Shown here piece by piece: positions 43,077-50,438 of a DNA stretch of 64,000 nucleotides. A program made the position numbers and the translations under genes. The stretch covers positions 1 through 64,000 of the forward strand of contig NZ_FNVS01000004.1 in the NCBI RefSeq assembly GCF_900108035.1. The letters run 5' to 3'. The first letter of the stretch is position 1. Each line of letters begins with the position of its first letter. The notes beneath the pieces are model-generated. The model did not search any database. It saw only the letters and a program-made list of their open reading frames with translations, and was not told the origin of the DNA. The stretch comes from Parabacteroides chinchillae (GTDB lineage: Bacteria; Bacteroidota; Bacteroidia; Bacteroidales; Tannerellaceae).

Positions 43077-44309
43077 ATGAAACGAAACTCATTCAATGTG
43101 CTTTTCTTTATCAAGAAAGCCAAGTTGCTGAAAAACGGGGAAGCCTCCGTGTGTATGCGCATCACAGTGAACGGTGCGCGAGTGGAAAACAACATCCGCA
43201 TGAGCATTGAACCTGCTCTGTGGAGTCAGGCAAAGGAGTGCGCCAAAGGCAAGAGCCGCAAGGCTTGTGAACTGAACCTCTACATCGAGCAAGCCAAAAT
43301 CAAGTTGCGCAGGTTGTTCGATGAACTGGAGGAACGGAATCACCCTGTCACAGCCCGAATCTTGCAAGAAAAGTTCTTTGGAGCTAACGAAGAAGTGAAA
43401 GAAGTCCGCACGCTCATCAAAACCATGCAGGAGCACAACGACCAATGCCGTGAACTTGTCGGCAAGGACTATGCGCTGATTACCGTCCGCCGTTACGAAA
43501 GCTGTAAACGCTATCTGGCAGAACTTATCAGACTGAAATACGATAAGGAGGATTTACCCTTGTCGGAAGTCAACGGTGAACTGGTACGAGCCTTTGAATT
43601 TTATCTCAAGACGGAAAAGGAGTGCCAGCAAAATACGGTCATCCGCTATATGAAGTGCCTGAAGAAAATAACCAACCTTGCACTTGCCAACGAATGGATA
43701 ACCAAAGACCCATTTACAGGCATCAAGTTTCACGAGAAGGAAGTAATCCGTGAGTTTCTAATCTTAGATGAACTGCATCGTATCTACAATAAGGAGTTTT
43801 CACTTGACAGGATTGCGGTTGTACGAGATGTTTTCATCTTTGCAGCGTTCACCGGACTGGCGTTCATAGATGTGCAGCAACTATCCGCTGAACATATCGT
43901 TCAAGACAACAACGGTAATTATTGGATTCGGAAGCCTCGCCAAAAGACGAAGAATATGTGCAACATTCCGTTGCTTGATATTCCGATGCAGATTTTGGAA
44001 AAATACAAAAGCCATCCTACTTGCCAAAAGAAAAATGTGTTGCTCCCTGTCCCCTGCAATCAGAAGATGAACAGCTATCTGAAAGAGATTGCCGATTTGT
44101 GTGGTATTTCAAAATGCTTGACCACGCACACAGCCCGGCACTCGTATGCGACTTCGGTTTGCCTTGCTAATGGCGTAAGCATTGAGAATGTAGCGAAGAT
44201 GCTCGGTCATTCCAATATCAAAATGACGCAGCACTATGCCCGTGTGTTGGATTCCTCTATTCTCAAAGACATGATGAATGTTAGAAGTGTCTTATCAAAA
44301 AGTCTTTGA
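43077..44309 (+). CDS. Tyrosine recombinase (integrase) of the island
   Basis: 410 residues. An N-terminal arm-binding domain (about 1-100), a SAM-like core-binding domain (about 110-215) and a catalytic domain follow in order. The catalytic HxxR is in LTTHTARHSYATSVCLA, the second His in KMLGHSNIKMTQHYARVL, and Tyr in QHYARV. At the first Arg position the sequence is FTGLAFIDVQ, so the canonical Arg is an Ala, as in IntDOT-type Bacteroidetes recombinases. It lies 240 bases from attL and reads away from it. A -7 box TACTTTTG (43046-43053) is 23 bases before the ATG. Confidence 0.93.
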   Translation: MKRNSFNVLFFIKKAKLLKNGEASVCMRITVNGARVENNIRMSIEPALWSQAKECAKGKSRKACELNLYIEQAKIKLRRLFDELEERNHPVTARILQEKFFGANEEVKEVRTLIKTMQEHNDQCRELVGKDYALITVRRYESCKRYLAELIRLKYDKEDLPLSEVNGELVRAFEFYLKTEKECQQNTVIRYMKCLKKITNLALANEWITKDPFTGIKFHEKEVIREFLILDELHRIYNKEFSLDRIAVVRDVFIFAAFTGLAFIDVQQLSAEHIVQDNNGNYWIRKPRQKTKNMCNIPLLDIPMQILEKYKSHPTCQKKNVLLPVPCNQKMNSYLKEIADLCGISKCLTTHTARHSYATSVCLANGVSIENVAKMLGHSNIKMTQHYARVLDSSILKDMMNVRSVLSKSL

Positions 44310-44311
44310 TT

Positions 44312-44686
44312 ATGGATAGAGGAATAATTACAATCAGTGAAGCTGGTGTAACCACTATGCCGACTGTACCTGTATGGATGACCCAATCTGAGATTGCCGA
44401 CTTGTTCGGGGTATTCTCGTGCCACATTCGCAAGGCTATTCATACTATATATAATAATAAGGAGTTGAACGAATGTGATACGATGAAGCATGTCAAGCAA
44501 CCGGACGGCATCAGTTATGATGTTTATAACCTTGAAATGATTATAGCCATTGCATTCAGGATATGCAGTAAAGAAAGTATCCTGTTCAGACAATTTGTAA
44601 TAAGTGAAATCTGCGCCGCCAAGAAAGGGAATCCGATAATGTTGTTCTTCTCTTGTGGCAAGGGCAGTAACCTATGGTATAGTTGA
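44312..44686 (+). CDS. Short RhuM-like N-terminal-domain protein
   Basis: 124 residues from ATG 44312 (a TTG at 44306 is in frame); it begins 2 bases after the integrase stop and is probably co-transcribed. WMTQSEIADLFGV, then IYNNKELNE and YNLEMIIAIAFRI, then FRQFV parallel the first about 110 residues of the full RhuM protein at 52853 (LWLTQNQLADIY, IYKDGELS, YNLDMIIALGYRV, FRRWA). The large C-terminal part is missing. Probably a DNA-binding regulator of the element. The tail LFFSCGKGSNLWYS is not family-like, so the 3' end may be truncated. Confidence 0.6.
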   Translation: MDRGIITISEAGVTTMPTVPVWMTQSEIADLFGVFSCHIRKAIHTIYNNKELNECDTMKHVKQPDGISYDVYNLEMIIAIAFRICSKESILFRQFVISEICAAKKGNPIMLFFSCGKGSNLWYS

Positions 44687-44905
44687 GTTTCATCCCGTCA
44701 GCCACCTGTTCCCGATGATCGGATGCAAAGGTAGCGTATGACTTTGACGGCATTGGCAAGGTCAGGCGGCAGAGTCGTTTCGGGCAGAATCTTCCTCAAA
44801 CGGGGTTGAGCGTATTCCGCCCGAAAACCTTGCCACTGCCAGCCACACGCTTGAAAGGCATCCGGCAACGGAAACAAGCGACTGATGGGAAATCAGAAGA
44901 AATAG

Positions 44906-44960
44906 AGGAACAGCTTACAGACGAAGCTAAGTATTGATGCTTCATCCGTAAGCTGTTCCT
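44906..44960. terminator. Long inverted repeat, probable bidirectional terminator
   Basis: Arms 44906-44927 and 44939-44960 match at about 19 of 22 positions (AGGAACAGCTTAC with GTAAGCTGTTCCT), loop 11 bases, followed by TTCTTCTTTTT. It separates the plus-strand integrase unit from the minus-strand HTH gene. The rest of 44687-45032 shows no ORF; a TACCTTTG box is present on the minus strand at 44726-44733. Confidence 0.55.
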
Positions 44961-45032
44961 TTCTTCTTTTTGCCGAAATTCCATTGCTGCCGCAAGCATG
45001 GGCAGACGGCAAACTGCGCTCCTTCAAGAAAA

Positions 45033-45338
45033 TCAGATTACCGTCTGTCGGTAAGCGGAACGGTAGCTGTCAGCCAGCATCCTTTCGATGTCGGATTCAC
45101 GGTATAGGATTTTACCGCCCAACTGGATGTAGGCTATCCGTCCCTCGTTGCGGTAGTCCTGAAGTGTCCGGCGGCTCACTTTCAACCGTGCAGACACCTC
45201 CTTGTCGGTAAAGAAACGTTCCCCGTTCAGTGTCGGGCGGTAGTTGGCGGTCAGATGCTCTACGTTATCCAGCAGACGGTCGAGGCTGCCCATGAAGTGG
45301 ATTATCCACTCGTTGTCTTTGTTAATCAGTTCGTTCAT
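45033..45338 (-). CDS. Small helix-turn-helix (excisionase-like) protein
   Basis: 101 residues. The C-terminal half has the HTH_17/MerR-like pattern FFTDKEVSARLKVSRRTLQD, then GRIAYIQLGGKILYRESDIE. Such proteins accompany Bacteroidales mobilizable elements and regulate excision or mobilization. It follows the related gene at 45385 by 46 bases on the same strand. Confidence 0.8.
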   Translation of the reverse strand: MNELINKDNEWIIHFMGSLDRLLDNVEHLTANYRPTLNGERFFTDKEVSARLKVSRRTLQDYRNEGRIAYIQLGGKILYRESDIERMLADSYRSAYRQTVI

Positions 45339-45384
45339 ATTACTTTGGATTTAGTGGAATTGTTATCATCACTCTATTCGGTTG

Positions 45385-45696
45385 TCAGATTGTCCTGCCT
45401 TTGAACTTCGCTTCCTTTCTCCTGTCCTCCACGATGGAAACGATACGCTGCACATCTTCGGGACGGTAATAGGTCTTGTGGTTTATCTGTGAATAAGCCA
45501 ACGTGCCGTTGTCCCGAAGCGTCTGCAACGTGCGTGGACTGATATTGAGCATCCGGCATACGTCCTGATTGTCCATCCACTCACTCATTTTCTTTTCGCC
45601 ATGCCGATGGCAGATGGCATCCATACGACTGACGAAGCGGTCGAACTTGGCGACCATCGCCTCAAAGGTCTTTCTCTCGATTGATACGATTTCCAT
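45385..45696 (-). CDS. Small helix-turn-helix protein, second copy
   Basis: 103 residues. An N-terminal helix (about 1-35) is followed by the HTH_17 domain EWMDNQDVCRMLNISPRTLQ, then NGTLAYSQINHKTYYRPEDV. It is distantly related to the neighbouring HTH gene; both were probably made by duplication and may act as a pair controlling excision. Transcribed first of the two. Confidence 0.8.
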   Translation of the reverse strand: MEIVSIERKTFEAMVAKFDRFVSRMDAICHRHGEKKMSEWMDNQDVCRMLNISPRTLQTLRDNGTLAYSQINHKTYYRPEDVQRIVSIVEDRRKEAKFKGRTI

Positions 45697-45728
45697 ATAG
45701 TCTTTCTTTTAGTTGTTACTGTCTCTTT

Positions 45729-45890
45729 TGTCACAAAGGAATATACAATCCGTTACCTGACAATGGATTCTCCGAAAGTGGCAGCGTGTTGCGCCGATAT
45801 GGTGGTCATTGTCCGGGATGCCGCTTTTCTTTTAGCAGTCATCATTCCTTTTGTCGCAAAGAAATACATAATCTCCCACCCTGCAATGTT
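45729..45890. repeat. Diverged direct repeat in the intergenic region upstream of the HTH genes
   Basis: TTTGTCACAAAGGAATATAC at about 45727 and TTTGTCGCAAAGAAATACAT at about 45849 begin two similar stretches of about 40 bases, each ending in (A/C)CCTG(A/C)CAATG or similar. Downstream at 46015-46060 there is a GGCTTAATT/AATTAAGCC hairpin. The 550-base gap 45697-46248 otherwise shows no convincing gene; it probably holds divergent promoters. Confidence 0.4.
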
Positions 45891-46248
45891 TTTTGAGATT
45901 ACTGGCAGTATGTGGAACAGGGTGGTAGAGGTTGGCATAGCTTACCGATTGCCTAATTCTTCCAATCCTTAGCCCTTAATTCCCATATATAATAAGGAAG
46001 TCACAAACCCAATAAGGGCTTAATTCAAAGTCGCCCGTAATTAAGCCTTTGCCCTTTCTGGTATATATATCCGGCAAATCGGTGAAGTCCGCACCGCTTC
46101 GTCAACCGCCATAAAGCAGAATCACACAAAATTGCCTAAGAGAATCCAAGTGCTTGACTGACTGCACTAAAGCATCTTACTTTGCTCCCGATAATCGGTC
46201 GAGGTACTGACCAAGACCACATTCAATAACTTAATCTATTTATTTACA

Positions 46249-46425
46249 ATGAAGAGAGAACCAAACATTACAGAGCAGCAGGCTCGTGAAATTGCGGAAA
46301 AAATGAGACGCAGGGAATCCTACACTCCCAAGTCAATGGATGACCTCTACAGGCGTATCGGTCTGGAACCGGATGAGCCGGGGCAGCCCGGCAATACCGT
46401 ACGGAGGAAACAGAGACCGCTGTGA
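46249..46425 (+). CDS. N-terminal half of a split DUF3408-type mobilization protein
   Basis: 58 residues, MKREPNITEQQAREIAEKMR, ending GNTVRRKQRPL. The start is typical of DUF3408 proteins of Bacteroidales mobilizable elements. After codon 50 the frame runs into a basic tail and stops, while the reading frame that continues in the DUF3408 half reads RTEETETAVTDEPSG from 46398. A one-base frameshift near 46398 is the simplest explanation; the alternative is translational coupling of two small proteins through the GTGA overlap. Confidence 0.5.
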   Translation: MKREPNITEQQAREIAEKMRRRESYTPKSMDDLYRRIGLEPDEPGQPGNTVRRKQRPL

Positions 46426-46715
46426 CGGATGAACCGTCTGGTGTGGCGGTCGAGGAGGCAGCAATGCCGCAGAAACGTGTCAGCAGCAAGCAGCGCAAGC
46501 TGTCGCTGGAGGAATACCGCACCACTTATCTCCAAGTCCCCAAGATTGTCAACCGCAAGCCCGTGTTCGTCAGTGAGACGGTGCGTGACGAACTGGACAA
46601 GGTTGTCCGCTACCTCGGAGGAAAGGGCATGAGCGCATCAGGGCTGATTGAGAACCTTGTCCGCCTGCACCTCGATGCCTATCGGGATGACATTGAGCAG
46701 TGGTGCAAGCTCTGA
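46422..46715 (+). CDS. DUF3408 C-terminal half (mobilization-associated)
   Basis: 97 residues from GTG 46422, overlapping the preceding stop. It has a Lys/Gln-rich linker (PQKRVSSKQRKLSLEEYR) followed by the DUF3408 core: KPVFVSETVRDELDKVVRYL, then GMSASGLIENLVRLHLDAYR. DUF3408 resembles ribbon-helix-helix-like accessory proteins of transfer modules. Probably the second part of one frameshifted gene of about 155 residues. Confidence 0.55.
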   Translation: MTDEPSGVAVEEAAMPQKRVSSKQRKLSLEEYRTTYLQVPKIVNRKPVFVSETVRDELDKVVRYLGGKGMSASGLIENLVRLHLDAYRDDIEQWCKL

Positions 46716-46822
46716 TGGGATTACGGAAAGTCAGTTAGGTCGGTGGATATACTTCATCGGCTTAACCGATACCCAAGATGAGTTATTATACTCGGAAACA
46801 AATCTGACAGATGGAGGATTTT

Positions 46823-46932
46823 TGTGTCTTCAAAGACACAGCAAGATATATTTTCAGTTACCCGAATAATTCTAAGTAACTGAAAACACCTTCACTGCCG
46901 TGGGCAGAATTATCCTCCGCAGTCGGATAATT
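46823..46932 (+). other. Hairpin cluster, candidate oriT
   Basis: Four hairpins in 110 bases just before the MobA-like gene: TGTGTCTT/AAGACACA (46823-46830, 46833-46840), TTTTCAGTTAC/GTAACTGAAAA (46851-46861, 46876-46886), CTGCC/GGCAG (about 46895-46907) and AATTATCC/GGATAATT (46908-46915, 46925-46932). Transfer origins of Bacteroidales mobilizable elements lie next to mob genes and have such repeats. No nick site can be named. The 279-base gap contains no ORF. Confidence 0.4.
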
Positions 46933-46994
46933 TCGGGATTCATTAATCAAAGATTAAACAATGGACAAGCCATAAAATTAAAAAAATAAGAAGT

Positions 46995-47432
46995 ATGAAA
47001 AAGAAGAGCAAGTACGGGAGAAATCCCAAGTTGAACCCGAAGACGCACTGCGTGATGGTGCGCTTCGATGATGTGGAATGGGACAGGTTCCTGACAATGT
47101 ACGAGGAATCGAATGTGTACGCGAAAGCCGTCTTTCTCAAGGCGCACTTCTTCGGGGAGAAGTTCAAGGTGCTGAAGGTGGACAAGACGATGCTGGAATA
47201 CTACACCAAGTTGTCAGATTTTCACGCCCAGTTCCGCTGCATAGGCACGAACTACAATCAGGTTGTCAAGGAACTGCGCATCCACTTTTCGGAGAAGAAG
47301 GCGATGGCGTTGCTCTACAAGTTGGAGAAGTGTACCATTGACCTTGTAAAGCTGAGCCAGGAGATTGTGGAACTTTCAAGGGAGATGGAGGCTAAGTGGC
47401 AACAACAGACACAACAACATGGAAACTGTTAA
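46995..47432 (+). CDS. MobA-like relaxosome accessory protein
   Basis: 145 residues. It begins with a basic stretch (KKKSKYGRNPKLNPKTH) and a strand-helix-helix segment, HCVMVRFDDVEWDRFLTMYE, typical of relaxosome accessory proteins with a ribbon-helix-helix fold; then FHAQFRCIGTNYNQVVKELR and a C-terminal coiled region. In Bacteroidales elements this protein (called MobA) is directly followed by the relaxase MobB. Here the relaxase is missing: a terminator hairpin and a gene remnant follow. It may still bind oriT for relaxases supplied by other elements. Confidence 0.8.
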   Translation: MKKKSKYGRNPKLNPKTHCVMVRFDDVEWDRFLTMYEESNVYAKAVFLKAHFFGEKFKVLKVDKTMLEYYTKLSDFHAQFRCIGTNYNQVVKELRIHFSEKKAMALLYKLEKCTIDLVKLSQEIVELSREMEAKWQQQTQQHGNC

Positions 47433-47468
47433 CTGGGATATTGTCAAACATGTATCTCAACAATTAAA

Positions 47469-47505
47469 AACCGCAACGGAATGGCTGTTTTATTCCGTTG
47501 CGGTT
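47469..47505. terminator. Terminator after the MobA-like gene
   Basis: A perfect 14-bp stem, AACCGCAACGGAAT (47469-47482) and ATTCCGTTGCGGTT (47492-47505), with a 9-base loop and A-run before it. It works best on the minus strand but fits both directions, ending the plus-strand mob gene and the minus-strand remnant. Confidence 0.65.
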
Positions 47506-47527
47506 GTATACTATACTGACAATAATC

Positions 47528-47850
47528 CTATTTGGTATTATCCGTTAGCCATCTCTTAGCTATTTCTGTCAACCTATATTGTTGTTTCGGGTGCTTCGGT
47601 TGGTTAGTAATTCTTCCTCCAATGCAGGAGTGATATAGCTCTCACGGAAATACTTTAAGTCTTTAATATCACATACATTTGCCATATCTCTCATAGACAT
47701 ATAAGAATCGCTCATTTTCTGAATGAGTAATTCCACTTGTGGGGTACTTAGGGGTGCTTAGGGGGTACTTAGGGAATATTTGTCCTCTTGGTACGCCTCT
47801 ATTGTGAAAGATTTGAAGTCTATTCATTTGAAAGCGATAGTTACCAAATC
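47528..47850 (-). pseudogene. Remnant of the 3' end of an AAA_4/Fic-type ATP-binding protein gene
   Basis: On the minus strand, 47742-47605 reads PQVELLIQKMSDSYMSMRDM then IKDLKYFRESYITPALEEEL, and in the adjacent frame 47605-47528 reads TNQPKHPKQQYRLTEIAKRW to a stop. Together they match the C-terminal winged-helix module of divergent-AAA/Fic-type regulators (DxKxFRExYixPALexgli, then KPxxxxQxYrLT). The join needs a one-base frameshift near 47605. Upstream, a GC-rich 11-base tandem repeat (47741-47773) and more frame breaks mark the loss of the rest. Confidence 0.6.
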
Positions 47851-47985
47851 TTTATCAATACATCATGTACTTTGTTGCATCATTTTCTCCTCTACTTAAT
47901 CCAAATCAAATGTTATTATAATCATAAATCTCAAAAATGAAGTGCAAAAATATCATTTCCACAACTCAATTCAAATTTTATCATT

Positions 47986-47993
47986 ATATTTGC
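47986..47993 (+). promoter_or_regulatory. -7 box of the cargo operon
   Basis: TATATTTG matches TAnnTTTG and lies 45 bases before the ATG of the regulator gene. No good -33 TTG is present at 19-20 bases upstream, as expected for an activator-dependent or weak promoter. The gap 47860-48038 is very A+T-rich with no ORF. Confidence 0.45.
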
Positions 47994-48038
47994 AAATAGA
48001 ATCAATTTATATACTTTAAGTGGAAGTCAAAAAGTCTT

Positions 48039-48254
48039 ATGGAAACAACAAGGATAAACAGATTGAAGATTGTATTGGCAGAGCAAAACAAGACAGGGAA
48101 ATGGCTAGCGGAGCAACTCGAAAAAAATGAAGCGACTGTATCGCGATGGTGCTCTAATTCCTCCCAACCGTCCTTAGAAATGCTTTTAAAGATTGCAGAT
48201 GTCTTGAATATAGATGTGCGGAAACTGATTAATCACGGTAATAACGAAGAATGA
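48039..48254 (+). CDS. Small Xre/Cro-type regulator (C-protein-like)
   Basis: 71 residues, one HTH_3 domain: INRLKIVLAEQNKTGKWLAE, then NEATVSRWCSNSSQPSLEML and ADVLNIDVRKLIN. Size and position match controller proteins of restriction-modification loci, which bind their own promoter and time expression of methylase before nuclease. The methyltransferase starts one base after its stop, so it is the first gene of the operon. Confidence 0.88.
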   Translation: METTRINRLKIVLAEQNKTGKWLAEQLEKNEATVSRWCSNSSQPSLEMLLKIADVLNIDVRKLINHGNNEE

Positions 48255-48255
48255 C

Positions 48256-49305
48256 ATGGCTAACAAGAATCTAAATAAGGCGAAAGAAGCGAAGAAAGAC
48301 GAGTTTTATACGCAACTCGAAGATATCAATAATGAGCTTAAACATTATCGCGAGCATTTTCGTGGTAAAACCGTTCTATGTAATTGTGACGATCCGCGTG
48401 TAAGTAACTTCTTTACCTATTTTGCCTACAACTTTGAGTTCCTTGGATTGAAAAAGTTGATTACCACCTGTTACAAAAATCAAGATATGGACTTGTTCAG
48501 TCAAAACAAAAGCGAACAGGCTGTATATTTGGTTTATGAAGGGGACAAGAACGGAGACCATATCCCTAATGCAGATGAGATAGGTGTGATGCCATTAAAA
48601 GGGGATGGTGATTTCAGAAGCAAAGAATGTATTGAACTTCTGAAAGAAGCTGATATTGTTGTTACCAATCCTCCTTTCTCCTTATTTAGGGAATATGTAG
48701 CTCAATTGATTGAATATGACAAGAATTTCTTGATTATAGGACATCAGAATGCCATTAAATATAAAGAAATCTTTCCCCTTATCCAGCAAAACAAACTTTG
48801 GCTTGGGTATGGTTTTAAAGGAGGTGCGGGGCACTTTATTTCCCATTACGAGGATATGGCTACTGCGGGTGACCACCGAGAAGGCATGATTCGTGTTTCT
48901 GGAGTAACTTGGTTTACAAATTTAGAAACACCTAAGAGGCATGAAAACATAATTCTTTATAAGAAATACTCGCCTGATGAGTACCCCAAATATGAGAATT
49001 ATGATGCCATTGATGTTTCAAAAACGGCAGAAATTCCTTGCGATTATGACGGAGAAATGGGTGTGCCAATAACATTCATGGATAAGTATAGTCCAGATCA
49101 ATTTGAAATAATAGGTAATACATGTGATACAGACTGGATAAGAGCAGTAGGATTTAAAGCAATGGGGCAGGAAACTATTGACAGATTAAGGAAACAAGGT
49201 AACAAAGCCCATGTTACTGCGAATATGAATTCCCCTTATATATTGAAGGATGGGATTGTAACTTTACCTTACGCTCGTATAATCATCCGCAAAATTAAAA
49301 AATAA
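48256..49305 (+). CDS. Adenine-specific DNA methyltransferase, EcoRI family
   Basis: 349 residues. The EcoRI-methylase pattern is visible: KKDEFYTQLEDINNELKHYR at the start, GKTVLCNCDDPRVSNFF in the SAM-binding region (about 38-54), and motif IV NPPF in ADIVVTNPPFSLFREYVAQL (about 133-152). It should transfer methyl from SAM to adenine N6 in a short DNA target. It is unlike the usual FxGxG methylases, as is normal for this family. A restriction partner is expected next door: the following gene, 6 bases away, is a DUF262-HNH nuclease rather than an EcoRI-like endonuclease. Confidence 0.9.
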   Translation: MANKNLNKAKEAKKDEFYTQLEDINNELKHYREHFRGKTVLCNCDDPRVSNFFTYFAYNFEFLGLKKLITTCYKNQDMDLFSQNKSEQAVYLVYEGDKNGDHIPNADEIGVMPLKGDGDFRSKECIELLKEADIVVTNPPFSLFREYVAQLIEYDKNFLIIGHQNAIKYKEIFPLIQQNKLWLGYGFKGGAGHFISHYEDMATAGDHREGMIRVSGVTWFTNLETPKRHENIILYKKYSPDEYPKYENYDAIDVSKTAEIPCDYDGEMGVPITFMDKYSPDQFEIIGNTCDTDWIRAVGFKAMGQETIDRLRKQGNKAHVTANMNSPYILKDGIVTLPYARIIIRKIKK

Positions 49306-49311
49306 TCAATC

Positions 49312-50421
49312 ATGGATATAAAACCGAAATCAATAAAAATTGCTGACCTAATTAATGGTTACAGCAATGATGTAGACACCGGAGTAAAGGGGTATGGTGG
49401 GAGATTAGACATTCGTCCACCCTATCAACGGGAATTCCGATATGATATTAAACAGCAGCAAGCTGTAATTAATACCATTTTGAATGAATACCCTCTTAAT
49501 ATCATGTATTGGAGTGTAGGCGAAGATGGCAATTACGAAATGATAGATGGACAACAACGCACGCTGTCTATCTGTGAATTCTTTACCCATGGTTTTAACA
49601 TAGAGGACAAAGACCGTGGTACACTCTATTTCTCAACCTTAACAAATGAGGAAAAGGGAAAATTCCTTAACTATGAATTGACGGTTTATTTCTGCGAAGG
49701 AACGGATAAAGATAAATTGGACTGGTTCAGAGTCATCAATATTGCAGGTGAGAAACTCCTCGACCAAGAACTCCTTAACGCTGTATATACCGGACCATTC
49801 GTGACTGATGCTCGCCGCCATTTTTCAAAGAATGGCTGTCCCGCTTACAAACTTGGAGCTGATTTTCTGAATGGTACCGCCATAGAACAAGCTTATCTTG
49901 CGACAGTGCTTAAATGGGCTGCGCGTCACGATGGCATTGCTAAAGTAGATGACTATATGGCGCAACACCAATTTGAACCTAATGCCAACAAGCTATGGGC
50001 ATACTTCGTATCAATCATTACATGGATACGTTCCACTTTTCCTAAATATCGGCGTGAAATGAAAGGCTTGGATTGGGGTGCGATGTTCGATGAATTCGGT
50101 GAAGGTGTTTACGATACAGAAGCATTGGAAAAACAAATCCACGATCTGATGGAGGACGATGAAATCATGAAAAAATCCGGTATCTATCGCTATGTTCTAA
50201 GTGGTGATTTACGTGACCTCTGTTTCCGTTCTTTCGATAAAAAACAGAAGCGTGAAGCATACGAGCGTCAAAAAGGCATCTGCGTACACTGCCATAAGCA
50301 TTTTGAGCTGGAGGAAATGGAAGCCGACCACATCACCCCTTGGAAAGAAGGCGGTACGACTGTGGCAGAGAATTGCCAGATGCTTTGTAGAAATTGTAAT
50401 AGAATAAAAGGAGGAAAATAA
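49312..50421 (+). CDS. DUF262-HNH nuclease (GmrSD/BrxU-like)
   Basis: 369 residues. The N-terminal DUF262 (ParB-like NTP-sensing/cleaving) domain has RPPYQREFRYDIKQQQAVIN and the signature YEMIDGQQRTLSICEFF (about 79-95). A helical middle follows, and an HNH domain sits at the extreme C-terminus: CVHCHKHFELEEMEADHITP (first Cys pair and His), then ENCQMLCRNCNRIKGGK (second Cys pair). Domains of this kind occur in GmrSD and BrxU, which cut modified phage DNA, and in SspE. Pairing with a methylase suggests it cuts DNA that lacks, or carries, that mark. Confidence 0.9.
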   Translation: MDIKPKSIKIADLINGYSNDVDTGVKGYGGRLDIRPPYQREFRYDIKQQQAVINTILNEYPLNIMYWSVGEDGNYEMIDGQQRTLSICEFFTHGFNIEDKDRGTLYFSTLTNEEKGKFLNYELTVYFCEGTDKDKLDWFRVINIAGEKLLDQELLNAVYTGPFVTDARRHFSKNGCPAYKLGADFLNGTAIEQAYLATVLKWAARHDGIAKVDDYMAQHQFEPNANKLWAYFVSIITWIRSTFPKYRREMKGLDWGAMFDEFGEGVYDTEALEKQIHDLMEDDEIMKKSGIYRYVLSGDLRDLCFRSFDKKQKREAYERQKGICVHCHKHFELEEMEADHITPWKEGGTTVAENCQMLCRNCNRIKGGK

Positions 50422-50438
50422 CATAGAATAACCGGAAT

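Noticed and set aside
44726-44733. Minus-strand promoter antisense to the integrase unit
   Set aside because: The -7 box is good but spacing to the nearest -33-like element is about 23 bases; support is too weak.
46429-46632. Arg-rich plus-strand ORF overlapping DUF3408
   Set aside because: Frame-shifted shadow of the DUF3408 coding sequence.
47528-47850. Intact gene on the minus strand
   Set aside because: Reading needs at least one frameshift and the 5' part is missing, so it is listed as a remnant.
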